Assembly: GCF_900215205.1 (NCBI RefSeq)
Contig: NZ_OBDY01000003.1
Coordinates: 170,828 to 234,827, forward strand
Length of the DNA stretch: 64,000 bases
Source: Paractinoplanes atraurantiacus
GTDB lineage: Bacteria > Actinomycetota > Actinomycetes > Mycobacteriales > Micromonosporaceae
Direction of reading: 5' to 3'
Shown: in pieces, positions 14,439 to 23,510 of the stretch
Numbering within the stretch: the stretch's first letter is position 1
How the letters are laid out: every line of letters starts with the position of its first letter
The notes under the pieces: model-generated
Told to the model about the DNA's origin: nothing
Databases searched by the model: none
What the model saw: the letters and a program-made list of their open reading frames with translations, nothing else
Program-made: the position numbers and the translations under genes

Positions 14439-15463
14439 CAGGCTGCCGCTCCCAGGGTCAGGCCGATCGACACGGCGGCCGACGGCACGAAACTGTCGAA
14501 GCCGCGTTCGCGGCCCTTGCGCGTGTCCCGCAGGCGGCTGGCGCTGTCCGCGTACATCACGGTGATGCGCAGCTGGTCCTGCAGATGCTCGGCCAGGCCG
14601 GGCATGAGCGCGCTGCCGCCGCAGAGCGCGAGCCGGGTGACCTGCTTCTGCCGCTCGCCCGAGGCGAGATAGGTGAACGAGCTCCGCAGCTCGTTGACGA
14701 GCGGCCGGACCGCCTCGACCGCCGCCTCGACCGTCTCCGGGTTGCCGTCGCCGTGCAGGCCGAAGCGGCACTTGAGCATCTCGGCCTCGGCCGGCGGCAG
14801 GCCGAGCCGGCTCGCCATGGCGTCGGTGATCTCCTGGCCGCCGCGGGGCACGGTCCGCACGATCAGCGGCTCGCCGTCGGCGTGCACGATCACGCTGGTC
14901 ACGTCGTAGCCGACGTCGACGATGGCCTCGACTTGGGTGTCGAGGCGGGAGGCGGCGCGCAGCATCGCGAACGAGGCGAGGTCGACCGCTTTCACATGCA
15001 GGCCGGCCTTCTCGACGGCGGACACCGAGCTCAGCACCGCGTCCTTGGGCATGGCGATCAGCAGTCCGCGGACGGTCTGGTTGTCGCCCGGCGCCTCGAG
15101 CGGATAGAAGTCGAGCAGCGAGCGCTCGACGGCCAGCGGCAGCGCGTCCTTCACCTGGAACGGCAGCGCCAGCTTCATCTCCTTGGGCGGCAGGTTCTGC
15201 AGGCTCATCTCGCGGACCACGAGCTGCGGGCTGGTCACCGCGATGCTGACGTTCTTGGAGCCGAACTTGCAGGCCGCCCAGAGCTGCTTGACGGCCGAGG
15301 TGACCATCATCGGGTCCTGCACGACGCCGCCGGTGACCGCGCCCGGCGGCAGCGGCACCTGGCCGAAGTTGGTCAGCGAGTAGTCGTCCTTGCCGCGCCG
15401 GACCTCGACGGCCCGGATGGAGGACGAGCCGATGTCCAGCCCGATCGGCGGTGCGCCTGCCAT
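14438..15463 (-). CDS. pilM: Type IV pilus actin-like ATPase PilM
   Basis: The 341-residue protein has the actin-fold phosphate loop G-L-D-I-G-S-S-S-I-R-A-V-E-V at 8-21, I-V-D-V-G-Y-D-V-T-S in the second domain and C-G-G-S-A-L near the C-terminus. PilM is cytoplasmic and binds PilN. ATG 15463 follows AAAGGA and lies 10 bases after the pilD stop; the frame to 15523 would overlap pilD and is less likely. Confidence 0.9.
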   Translation of the reverse strand: MAGAPPIGLDIGSSSIRAVEVRRGKDDYSLTNFGQVPLPPGAVTGGVVQDPMMVTSAVKQLWAACKFGSKNVSIAVTSPQLVVREMSLQNLPPKEMKLALPFQVKDALPLAVERSLLDFYPLEAPGDNQTVRGLLIAMPKDAVLSSVSAVEKAGLHVKAVDLASFAMLRAASRLDTQVEAIVDVGYDVTSVIVHADGEPLIVRTVPRGGQEITDAMASRLGLPPAEAEMLKCRFGLHGDGNPETVEAAVEAVRPLVNELRSSFTYLASGERQKQVTRLALCGGSALMPGLAEHLQDQLRITVMYADSASRLRDTRKGRERGFDSFVPSAAVSIGLTLGAAA

Positions 15464-15473
15464 CGGAGTCCTT

Positions 15474-16256
15474 TCAGGCGGAGGGTACGAGGAGGGAGGA
15501 GTACCAGTCGGCGATCGGCGCACCCGCGAAGACCGCGAGGAAGGCGCCGGCCAGCATGTACGGCCCGAACGGGATCCGGGACTTGCGGCCGGCCCGGTGC
15601 ATCGCCATGAGCGCGGCGCCGACCACGCCGCCGAGCAGGAACGCGGCGAACGCGCCGATCAGCACCGAGCTCCACCCCAGCCAGCCGAGGTAGAAGCCGA
15701 GCAGCGGGGCCAGCTTCACATCGCCGCCGCCCATGCCGCTGGGCAGCATGGCGAAGACGAAGTAGACCGCGTAGAGGACGGCCGCCGCGATCAGGCCACG
15801 GCCGGCCTGGGCCCAGCTGTGGTGCGCGATCACGGCCGGCGCGATCAGGACCAGGGCCACCACGTACGACGGCAGCACGATCTTGTCGGGCAGGCGCATC
15901 ACGTCGAGGTCGATCGCGGCGAGAGCCACCGCGATCGCCGCGAGGTAGAGGTAGGCCGGCAGTTCCCAGGTGAGCCCGAACTTGGCCGCCACGGCCACGA
16001 AGAGAACGGCGGTCAGCGTCTCGACCAGGGGATAGCGGGGGCTGATGGGCGATTCGCAGTCGGCGCACCGCCCGCGCAGCATCAGCCAGCCGAGCACCGG
16101 GATGTTGTGCCGGTTGCGGACCTCGGTGCCGCAGGCCGGGCAGTGCGACCGGGGGTGGATCAGCGACTCGTTGCGTGGCACCCGATAGATGACCACGTTG
16201 AGGAAGGAGCCGACGGCCAGGCCGAGGAGGGCCACCACGATGAGCACGAGCAGCAT
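15474..16256 (-). CDS. pilD: Prepilin peptidase / N-methyltransferase PilD
   Basis: The 260-residue membrane protein has the zinc-binding cysteine pairs C39-P-A-C42 and C64-A-D-C67 of the methyltransferase part and the aspartyl protease dyad D116/D118-region D-L-D-V and D179 in G-G-G-D-V-K. About eight hydrophobic segments are visible. It should cleave and methylate the PilA leader encoded just upstream. Confidence 0.92.
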   Translation of the reverse strand: MLLVLIVVALLGLAVGSFLNVVIYRVPRNESLIHPRSHCPACGTEVRNRHNIPVLGWLMLRGRCADCESPISPRYPLVETLTAVLFVAVAAKFGLTWELPAYLYLAAIAVALAAIDLDVMRLPDKIVLPSYVVALVLIAPAVIAHHSWAQAGRGLIAAAVLYAVYFVFAMLPSGMGGGDVKLAPLLGFYLGWLGWSSVLIGAFAAFLLGGVVGAALMAMHRAGRKSRIPFGPYMLAGAFLAVFAGAPIADWYSSLLVPSA

Positions 16257-16293
16257 CGTCGTCGCCCTCCTCCAGTGAGCCGGTGTGCCGCGA

Positions 16294-16806
16294 TCAGGCG
16301 CAGGTGGTGACGCTGGCGCTTGAACTGGTCAGCGCCTTCACCGAGCCGCCGACCGAGCTGTCGTAGGCGTAGACCTTGCCGGTGCCGCCGCTGTTGGTCG
16401 CGCAGACCTTGTACGAGGCGCCCTTGTTCGGGGCGGTGCCGGTCGCGAGGTAGGTCAGCGTGGTGCCGTCGGAGAGGTTGATCAAGCCGGGCGTACCGGT
16501 CGTCGCACTGGCCGTCCCTCCGCTTGCGGCGGCGGTGTTGGCGACAGTGAAGCTGGCGGTCTTGCCCGGGTAATCGGTCGCCGGGTACGAGTTGTTGTTG
16601 TCGGTGTAGAACTGCTCGACCTGGCTCACCGCTGCTCGGACGTCCGACTGCGCCGCCTTGTCCGCCGCGCCCTTGCGGTAGTTCAGGTACACCGGCACGG
16701 CGATCGCGACCAGGATGCCGATGATGACCACGACGACCAGCAGCTCGATGAGGGTGAAGCCCTCGTCGGCCTTCTTGTTGCGGAGCCGGTTGATGACGTC
16801 CTGCAT
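16294..16806 (-). CDS. pilA: Major type IV prepilin PilA
   Basis: The 170-residue protein has a type III leader with cleavage expected after G16 in A-D-E-G|F-T-L-I-E, Glu at mature position 5, and a long hydrophobic helix V-V-V-V-I-I-G-I-L-V-A-I-A-V-P. The C-terminal domain is Gly/Ser/Thr-rich with two Cys (V-C-A-T-N and T-T-C-A) able to form the D-loop disulphide. GGAGG ahead of ATG 16806 decides the start. It is the only prepilin gene in the operon. Confidence 0.93.
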   Translation of the reverse strand: MQDVINRLRNKKADEGFTLIELLVVVVIIGILVAIAVPVYLNYRKGAADKAAQSDVRAAVSQVEQFYTDNNNSYPATDYPGKTASFTVANTAAASGGTASATTGTPGLINLSDGTTLTYLATGTAPNKGASYKVCATNSGGTGKVYAYDSSVGGSVKALTSSSASVTTCA

Positions 16807-16857
16807 AGGGGGTGCCTCCATGGCGATGTGGGGTAGGGAGCGACGGCGGGGTGTCCG

Positions 16858-18090
16858 TCAATTCGTCTGGATCTGCTGACCGATGCTGAACATCGGGAGG
16901 TAGAGACAAATCACCATCGAGCCGACCACGGTGCCCATGACCAGCACCATGATGGGTTCGATCGATGCCGTCAGTGACTCGGCGGCGCTGTCGACCTCTC
17001 TGTCATAGAAATCGGCAACCTTGTCGAGCATCTGACTGATTTGACCGCTTTCTTCGCCGACCTCGATCATTTGGGTGACCATGGCCGGGAAGATCGGGTG
17101 GGTGCGCAGGGCCGAGGACATGGTGTTGCCGTCCCGAACGGCGTTCTGCACGTCCTTCATGGCGGCGTTGATGACCTCGTTGCCGGTGGTCTCGCCGACC
17201 ACGGTCAGCGCCTGCATCACGGGCACGCCGACGTTGAGCAGCAGCCCCAGGTTGCGGGAGAAGCGGCTCATCGCGAGCTTGCGCAGCAGCGGCCCGAAGA
17301 CCGGCGTCTTCACCTTCAGCTGGTCGACCTTGAAGCGGAAGTCGGCGTTCGTGCGCATCTGCTGCTTGTAGGTGACGGTGCCGGCCACGCCCAGGATGAT
17401 CACCAGCGGCCCGATCCACACCATGTTGTGGCTGGCCGTGACCAGGAACTGGGTAGGCGCCGGCAGTTCGCCGCCGAGGCTGGCGAACATGTTCTCGAAG
17501 ATCGGCACGATCCAGATCAGGACCGCGGCGATCATGATGAAGGTGAACGACAGCACGATGACCGGATAGGTCATCGCGCTCTTGATCTTGCCGCGGAGCG
17601 CGGTGTCCTTCTCCAGGCTGTTCGCGATCTGCTCCAGCGCCTGGTCGATCATGCCGCCGGTCTCGCCGGCCCGGACCATGGCGATCATGAGGCGCGGGAA
17701 GACCTTGTCGTGCTTGGCCATCGCGCCCGACAGGGACGCGCCGGCCGACACCTCGGCCCGCAGCTCGCCGATCGACTTCTTCAGCGCCGGCGCCGAGGTC
17801 TGCTCCTCGAGGATCGCCAGCGACCGCAGCAGCGACATGCCGGACGAGGTCATCGTGGCGAACTGCCGGGCGAACAGCGCCAGGTCCTTGAGCTTGACCC
17901 GGCCACCAACTCCCGGGATCTTGAGTTCCCGGTCGAGGCCCTTGCCCGCCTCGCTCAGCTCGAGCGGCGTCTCGCCGCGCTGGCGGAGCAGGTGGCCGGC
18001 GGCCGCCTCGTTGGGCGCCTCGACGGTGCCCTTCCCCCGGTGGCCGGCAGCGTCGATGCTGCTGTACCGGTAGATCTTGGTGACCGGCAT
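16858..18090 (-). CDS. pilC: Type IV pilus inner-membrane platform protein PilC
   Basis: The 410-residue protein is a GspF/PilC platform: two homologous cytoplasmic helical bundles each with the F-A-R-Q-F-A-T-M or F-S-R-N-L-G-type motif and G-E-x-x-G signature (R-A-G-E-T-G-G, E-V-G-E-E-S-G), and three transmembrane helices. It starts four bases after the pilT stop. It is turned by the PilB and PilT motors. Confidence 0.92.
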   Translation of the reverse strand: MPVTKIYRYSSIDAAGHRGKGTVEAPNEAAAGHLLRQRGETPLELSEAGKGLDRELKIPGVGGRVKLKDLALFARQFATMTSSGMSLLRSLAILEEQTSAPALKKSIGELRAEVSAGASLSGAMAKHDKVFPRLMIAMVRAGETGGMIDQALEQIANSLEKDTALRGKIKSAMTYPVIVLSFTFIMIAAVLIWIVPIFENMFASLGGELPAPTQFLVTASHNMVWIGPLVIILGVAGTVTYKQQMRTNADFRFKVDQLKVKTPVFGPLLRKLAMSRFSRNLGLLLNVGVPVMQALTVVGETTGNEVINAAMKDVQNAVRDGNTMSSALRTHPIFPAMVTQMIEVGEESGQISQMLDKVADFYDREVDSAAESLTASIEPIMVLVMGTVVGSMVICLYLPMFSIGQQIQTN

Positions 18091-18094
18091 GTGA

Positions 18095-19240
18095 TCACAT
18101 CCGTCCCACGAGCCGTTTGAGCTCTTCCTGGGAGTGGCAGAGCTCGAGAGCGGTCGCCATGGTCACGGTCTGCTCGCGCACCTTCTCGGCCAGGTGCTGG
18201 TCGAAGGCGAGCATGCCGTCACCGGCGCCGGCCTGCATGAACGAGGGAATCTGGTGCGACTTGCCCTCGCGGATGAGGCTGCGGATGGCCGGGGTCGCGG
18301 TCAGGATCTCGGCGACCACGACGCGGCCCTTGTTGTCGGCCCGCGGCGCCAGCGCCTGGGTGACCACACCCTGCAGCGAGGCGGCCAGCTGAGCGCGGAT
18401 CTGCAGCTGCTGGTGCGGCGGGAAGATGTCGATGACACGGTCGATGGTCTGGGTGGCGCTCTGCGTGTGCAGGGTGGCCAGCACCAGGTGGCCGGTCTCG
18501 GCCGCGGTCAGCGCGGTCGCCGTGGTCTCCAGATCGCGGAGTTCGCCGACCAGGATGACGTCGGGATCCTGTCGCAGGGCGTGCTTGAGCGCGCTCGAGA
18601 AGTCCTCGGTGTCCGAGCCGACCTCGCGCTGGTTGACCACGCTGCGCTTGTGCGGGTGGAGGAACTCGATCGGGTCCTCGATGGTGATGATGTGCGCCGC
18701 CCGGCTGCGGTTGATCAGGTCCAGCACCGAGGCCAGGGTGGTGGTCTTGCCGGAGCCGGTCGGGCCGGTGACCAGCACCAGGCCGCGGGGCAGTTGGGCG
18801 AAGCGGGCCACCGAGTCGGGCATGCCGAGCTCGTCCAGCGGCTTGATCTCGTGCGGGATGGCCCGGAAGACCGCGCCGCACGAGTTGCGCTGCACGTAGA
18901 GGTTCCCGCGGAACCGCGAGACGCCGGCGATGCTGTGCGCGAAGTCCAGCTCCTGCTTGTCCTGGAACGTTCCCCACTGCTCGGCGGTGATGGCGGCGCG
19001 GGCCAGCAGGGCGGTGTCGGCCGAGTTCAGGTTGCCGTAGCCCTGGATCGGGCGCAGCGAGCCGTTGACCCGGATCATCGGCGGGGTGCCGACGGTCAGG
19101 TGCAGGTCGGAGCCGCGCGACTCGACCAGGGTGACGAGCATCTGGTTGAGCACGGCCAGGTCGCCCGGCGCGGGAGCGGCCGGCTCGAGGGGCGCCATCT
19201 GCTGGGGCACCTGCTGGGTCGTGGACATCTGCTGCGGCAT
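18095..19240 (-). CDS. pilT: Type IV pilus retraction ATPase PilT
   Basis: The 381-residue protein has a Gln-rich N-terminal tail of about 30 residues, then the PilT core: D-L-H-L-T-V-G-T-P-P, Walker A G-P-T-G-S-G-K-T-T-T, Asp box E-D-P-I-E-F-L-H, Walker B I-L-V-G-E-L-R-D and the PilT-type signature A-A-E-T-G-H-L-V-L-A-T-L-H-T. A retraction motor implies dynamic pili. Starting at Met5 (19228) is also possible. It lies between pilB and pilC. Confidence 0.92.
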   Translation of the reverse strand: MPQQMSTTQQVPQQMAPLEPAAPAPGDLAVLNQMLVTLVESRGSDLHLTVGTPPMIRVNGSLRPIQGYGNLNSADTALLARAAITAEQWGTFQDKQELDFAHSIAGVSRFRGNLYVQRNSCGAVFRAIPHEIKPLDELGMPDSVARFAQLPRGLVLVTGPTGSGKTTTLASVLDLINRSRAAHIITIEDPIEFLHPHKRSVVNQREVGSDTEDFSSALKHALRQDPDVILVGELRDLETTATALTAAETGHLVLATLHTQSATQTIDRVIDIFPPHQQLQIRAQLAASLQGVVTQALAPRADNKGRVVVAEILTATPAIRSLIREGKSHQIPSFMQAGAGDGMLAFDQHLAEKVREQTVTMATALELCHSQEELKRLVGRM

Positions 19241-19339
19241 CCTTTTCGTTCGGTGGCGCCATCTGTATTCGGCACGCCGGGTGGCCGGTTGAGGGGCTCT
19301 TTGGGGCTATTCGGGTGAAGCGCTCAAAAACCGGATAAG

Positions 19340-21004
19340 CTAGATCGCCACGCGGGAGACCTCTCGTACCGAGGTCAGTCCGCCCGCCGCCTTGGCCAGG
19401 CCGTCGGCGCGGAGGTCGTACATGCCCTGGTAGAGGGCGACCTCGCGGATCTCGTTGGCCGAGGCGCGGCGGATCGTCAGCGACTCGATCTCGGGGCTGA
19501 TCGGCATCACCTCGTGCACGGCGATGCGGCCGCGATAGCCGGTGTTGGCGCAGTTGCGGCAGCCCTTCGGCGCGTACAGCACCTCCGGCGCGGCCAGGTC
19601 CTCGAACGGCCAGCGGGCGCCGACCAGCTCGGCCTCCGTGGGCTTGTAGGCCTCCTTGCACCAGTCGCAGAGCCGCCGCGCCAGCCGCTGGGCCAGCACG
19701 CAGTCCAGCGACGAGCCGACCAGGAAGGGCTCGATGCCCATCTCGGTCAGACGGGTGACCGCGCCCGGCGCGTCGTTGGTGTGCAGGGTCGAGAGCACGA
19801 GGTGACCGGTGAGCGACGCCTCCACCGCGATCTGCGCGGTGGCCGCGTCCCGGATCTCGCCGATCAGCACCACGTCCGGGTCGGAGCGCAGGATGGCCGG
19901 CAGCACCGCCGCGAAGGTCAGGCCGGCCTTCGCGTTCACCTGCACCTGGTTGACGCCGCGCAGCCGGTACTCGACCGGGTCCTCGACGGTGATCACGTTG
20001 ACCTCGGGCTTGCTGATCCGGCCCAGGGTGGCGTAGAGCGTGGTCGACTTGCCGGAACCGGTCGGCCCGGTCACCAGCACCATGCCGTGCGGCTTGGTGA
20101 ACGACGCCGCGAAGCGGTCCAGGTTGTGCTGGGTGAAGCCCAGCTTGTTCATGTCGAGATCGATGCCGCCGGTGTCGAGCACGCGCAGGACGATCTTCTC
20201 GCCCCAGACGGTGGGCAGGGTGGCGGTACGCAGGTCGACCGGCCGGTCGCGGATCAGCGCCGTGATGCGGCCGTTCTGCGGAACGCGCTTCTCGGTGATG
20301 TCGACGCCCGACATGATCTTGATGCGGGAGGTCAGCGCGGCCATGACGCCGCGCGGCACCACGTCGACCTCGTGCAGCACGCCGTCGATGCGGTAGCGCA
20401 CCCGCATGTCGTCCTCGGTCGGCTCCAGGTGCAGGTCGGAGGCGCGGTTCATGACCGCCTGCTCGATCAGGTTGTTGACGTAGCGCACGATCGGGGCGTC
20501 GTCGGCGCTGGTGGCCTGGGCCGCCATCGCGGACTGGTCGTCCTCCTGGTCGACCATCTCGCCCAGGTCGCTGGCCTCGCGCTGGAGACGCTCGATGATC
20601 CGGCGGACCTCGCTGCGGGCGACCACGGCCGGGCGCACAGTCATGCCGGTCGCGGCCCGGACGTCGTCGAGGGCGACCACGTCGCCGGGGTCGGTCACGC
20701 CGACCACGAGTTCGCCGTCGGACATCGACAGGCCGATGACGCGGTGGCGGAGCACGACGGGCAGCGGGATGCGCTTGAGCGCGGCCGGGTCGGGGGTGAA
20801 GCTGACCAGGTCGACCGTGTTGATGCCGAAGGCGGCGGCGGCCGCGGTGGTGAGCTGGTCCTCGGTGACGACGTTGTCGTTGATCAGGACGGCGCGGACG
20901 GACCGGCCGCTGCGCTGGGCCTCCTCGGCGGCCGCGTCGACGGCGCGCGGATCGATCCCGATCTGCTTGAGCGCGTCCAGCAGCGGGCGGAAGGTCTGGT
21001 CCAT
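19340..21004 (-). CDS. pilB: Type IV pilus extension ATPase PilB
   Basis: The 554-residue protein has an N-terminal MshEN-type domain (about 1-150), which in homologues binds c-di-GMP, then the motor core with G-P-T-G-S-G-K-S-T-T, E-D-P-V-E-Y, L-I-G-E-I-R-D and S-T-L-H-T-N-D, and a zinc site C-D-W-C...C-R-N-C. It is the first gene of the leftward pil operon; its promoter should lie in the 75 bases before 21080. Two GGDEF/EAL genes occur elsewhere in the window. Confidence 0.93.
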   Translation of the reverse strand: MDQTFRPLLDALKQIGIDPRAVDAAAEEAQRSGRSVRAVLINDNVVTEDQLTTAAAAAFGINTVDLVSFTPDPAALKRIPLPVVLRHRVIGLSMSDGELVVGVTDPGDVVALDDVRAATGMTVRPAVVARSEVRRIIERLQREASDLGEMVDQEDDQSAMAAQATSADDAPIVRYVNNLIEQAVMNRASDLHLEPTEDDMRVRYRIDGVLHEVDVVPRGVMAALTSRIKIMSGVDITEKRVPQNGRITALIRDRPVDLRTATLPTVWGEKIVLRVLDTGGIDLDMNKLGFTQHNLDRFAASFTKPHGMVLVTGPTGSGKSTTLYATLGRISKPEVNVITVEDPVEYRLRGVNQVQVNAKAGLTFAAVLPAILRSDPDVVLIGEIRDAATAQIAVEASLTGHLVLSTLHTNDAPGAVTRLTEMGIEPFLVGSSLDCVLAQRLARRLCDWCKEAYKPTEAELVGARWPFEDLAAPEVLYAPKGCRNCANTGYRGRIAVHEVMPISPEIESLTIRRASANEIREVALYQGMYDLRADGLAKAAGGLTSVREVSRVAI

Positions 21005-21079
21005 GACGTCCTTTGCATCGGCTATCGGTGCTTGCCTCTGCCCATCGGACGTACGCGGACCTAGCTGAGCCGCGCCCGG

Positions 21080-22096
21080 TTAGGACCCGGTTGGCACGGG
21101 TTGCCGGAAGGTTCGCCGGTAGGCGGTCGGCGCCACGCCCATCGACTGCTGGAAGTGCTGCCGCAGGGCGGTGGCGCTGCCCAGGCCCGAGCGGCGGGCG
21201 ACCGTATCGACGCCCAGATCGGTCGACTCGAGCAGCATTTGAGCGTGGGTGACCCGCTGCTGCAGCAGCCACTGCCGCGGGCTGGTGCCGGTCTCCTCAC
21301 GGAAGCGCCGGGTGAAGGTGCGCACGCTCATGCTCGCGTGGGCGGCCATCTCCTCCAGGCTGACCGGCTCGGCCAGGCGGTCGAGGGTCCAGGCCCGGGT
21401 GGGCGCGGTGCCGGTGTCGGTGGCCTGGGGGACCGGGCGCTCGATGTACTGGGCCTGGCCGCCCTCGCGCCAGGGTGGGAGCACGCAGCGGCGGGCGGCA
21501 CGGTTGGCCACCTCGGCGCCGAAGTCGCCGCGGACGATGTGCAGGCAGAGGTCGACGCCGGCGCCGACGCCGGCCGAGGTGAGCACGTCGCCGTCGTCGA
21601 CGAAGAGGACGTCGAGGTTCCAGTGCACCTGGGGGTAGAGAGCGGCCACCGTCTCGCCCCACGCCCAGTGGGTCGCGGCCGGCCGGCCGTCGAGCAGGCC
21701 GGCGGCCGCGAGGACCGTCGCGCCGGTGCAGATCGAGACGATTCGCGCGCCGCGCGCCGCGGCGGCCAGCAAGGCTTCGCGTACATCATCCCTCAAAGTC
21801 CCATCTGTCACGGTGGTACCCGCGTCGACACCGGGAACGACGATCGTGTCGGCCTCGTTCAAAACGGACAAATCGTGATCGGGCGTGATGGTGAAGCCTG
21901 ATGAGCTGCGAACCGGCCCTGGGCCGCAGACCACCGTTTTGTAATGGCGGCGGAGGTCGGCGTCGCGGGCGGCGCGGAAGACCTGGGTGGCGGTGCCGAG
22001 ATCGAAGGGAACAAGTCCGTCTAAGACAAGGACTGCAACCAAATGACGGTCTTCAGTCCGGTCAAGGGCGGTCGGTGGGGTGGTTGGATGGGGCAT
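21080..22096 (-). CDS. GlxA-type AraC family regulator with DJ-1/PfpI domain
   Basis: The 338-residue protein has an N-terminal amidotransferase-like DJ-1/PfpI domain (about 15-200; I-V-V-P-G, S-I-C-T-G-A-T-V-L-A-A-A-G-L-L-D-G with its nucleophile-elbow Cys) and a C-terminal AraC/XylS HTH (about 230-330; M-S-V-R-T-F-T-R-R-F-R-E-E-T-G and V-A-R-R-S-G-L-G-S). Start 22096 is chosen by homology of length. It is divergent from an MFS gene that it may control. Confidence 0.88.
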   Translation of the reverse strand: MPHPTTPPTALDRTEDRHLVAVLVLDGLVPFDLGTATQVFRAARDADLRRHYKTVVCGPGPVRSSSGFTITPDHDLSVLNEADTIVVPGVDAGTTVTDGTLRDDVREALLAAAARGARIVSICTGATVLAAAGLLDGRPAATHWAWGETVAALYPQVHWNLDVLFVDDGDVLTSAGVGAGVDLCLHIVRGDFGAEVANRAARRCVLPPWREGGQAQYIERPVPQATDTGTAPTRAWTLDRLAEPVSLEEMAAHASMSVRTFTRRFREETGTSPRQWLLQQRVTHAQMLLESTDLGVDTVARRSGLGSATALRQHFQQSMGVAPTAYRRTFRQPVPTGS

Positions 22097-22160
22097 GGCC
22101 CGATTCTTGCGCATGATGGCCTCTCGGCCACTCGTCGGAACGGATGAGGATTCGCAGACT

Positions 22161-23456
22161 GTGTACGTGCTCAAGACCCGCATACATCCGGCCTGGTTCG
22201 TCGCCGTGGTCGCCTTCGTCGCGCTCGTCGGCGCGGCCGGCTTCCGTGCCACACCCTCCGTGATGCTCCGCCCGCTGCACGACGAGTTCGGCTGGTCGCT
22301 CGGCACGATCTCGGCCGCGGTCTCGGTCAACCTGCTGCTGTACGGCCTGACCGCACCGTTCGCGGCCGCCCTGATGGAGCGCTTCGGCATCCGCCGCGTG
22401 ATCATGGCGGCCCTGGTGCTGGTCGCGGCCGGCTCCGGGCTCACCGTCTTCATGCGCACCAGCTGGCAGCTCGTCCTGCTCTGGGGCGTGCTCGTGGGCC
22501 TCGGCACCGGCTCGATGGCGCTCGGCTTCGTCGCCACCATCACCGGTCGCTGGTTCGTCAAGCACCGCGGCCTGGTCACCGGGATCCTCACCGCCGGCGG
22601 CGCGGCCGGCAACCTGGTCTTCCTGCCGGTGCTGGCCTCGCTCACCGAGAGCCACGGCTGGCGGGCGGCCGCGCTCACCGTCACCGGCGCCGCGCTGCTG
22701 GTCGTGCCGCTGGTCTGGTGGCGCCTGCGTGACCACCCGGCCGAGCTCGGCATCGGCCCGCTGGGCGGTGAGTACCAGGAGCCGAAGCCGATCGCCCCGC
22801 AGGGCGCGGCCCGGATCGCGCTGCGCTCGCTGCGCGACGCCGCCCGCACCCGGCCGTTCTGGCTGCTCGCCGGCGGTTTCGCGATCTGCGGGGCGACCAC
22901 CAACGGCCTGGTCGGCACCCATTTCATCCCGGCCGCGCACGATCACGGCATGGCCGAGACGACGGCCGCGAGCCTGCTCGCGCTCGTCGGCCTGTTCGAC
23001 ATCGTCGGCACGATCCTGTCCGGCTGGCTGACCGACCGGGTGGACAGCCGCATCCTGCTCGGCGGCTACTACTTCCTGCGCGGGATGTCGCTGCTGGTGC
23101 TGCCGTCGCTGTTCGCGGCGACCGCGCACCCGAGCATGGTGCTGTTCATCCTCTTCTACGGCCTGGACTGGGTGGCGACCGTCCCGCCGACGGTGACGCT
23201 GTGCCGGGAGTACTTCGGCGACCGCGGGGCCGTGGTCTTCGGCTGGGTCTTCGCGTCCCACCAGTTCGGGGCGGCCGCCGCGGCCACCGCCGCCGGCCTG
23301 GTCCGCGACCAGCTCGGCGCCTACACCTGGGCCTGGTACGGGGCCGGGGCCCTGGCCGTGCTGGCCAGCCTGCTGAGCCTGATGCTGTTCGCCGGCAAGC
23401 GCATCAAGCCGATCGCCCCGGGGATCGGCCTGGCGGTCGAGCCGGCGAAAGCGTAA
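22161..23456 (+). CDS. Major facilitator superfamily transporter
   Basis: The protein (431 residues from GTG 22161) has twelve hydrophobic segments, a charged central loop near residue 195-215 and MFS loop motifs such as G-W-L-T-D-R-V-D-S-R between helices 8 and 9. GAGGA lies 10 bases ahead of GTG 22161; earlier in-frame starts would overlap the divergent regulator gene. The substrate is not evident. Divergent pairing with a GlxA-type regulator suggests induction by a small metabolite. Confidence 0.85.
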   Translation: MYVLKTRIHPAWFVAVVAFVALVGAAGFRATPSVMLRPLHDEFGWSLGTISAAVSVNLLLYGLTAPFAAALMERFGIRRVIMAALVLVAAGSGLTVFMRTSWQLVLLWGVLVGLGTGSMALGFVATITGRWFVKHRGLVTGILTAGGAAGNLVFLPVLASLTESHGWRAAALTVTGAALLVVPLVWWRLRDHPAELGIGPLGGEYQEPKPIAPQGAARIALRSLRDAARTRPFWLLAGGFAICGATTNGLVGTHFIPAAHDHGMAETTAASLLALVGLFDIVGTILSGWLTDRVDSRILLGGYYFLRGMSLLVLPSLFAATAHPSMVLFILFYGLDWVATVPPTVTLCREYFGDRGAVVFGWVFASHQFGAAAAATAAGLVRDQLGAYTWAWYGAGALAVLASLLSLMLFAGKRIKPIAPGIGLAVEPAKA

Positions 23457-23462
23457 GAGAGC

Positions 23463-23495
23463 GGGCCACCCGGCCGGACGGTGGCCGGGTGGCCC
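23463..23495. terminator. Bidirectional hairpin between convergent genes
   Basis: GGGCCACCCGGCC and its perfect complement (13-bp stem) enclose a 7-base loop, between the stops of the MFS gene and the convergent GGDEF-EAL gene. No T-run follows; the stem strength alone suggests a terminator or insulator. Confidence 0.55.
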
Positions 23496-23510
23496 AGGAG
23501 GAGCGAGCGC

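Noticed and set aside
18219..21272. 1017-codon minus-strand frame across pilT and pilB
   Set aside because: It is the out-of-phase frame of pilB and pilT; those have complete ATPase motifs.
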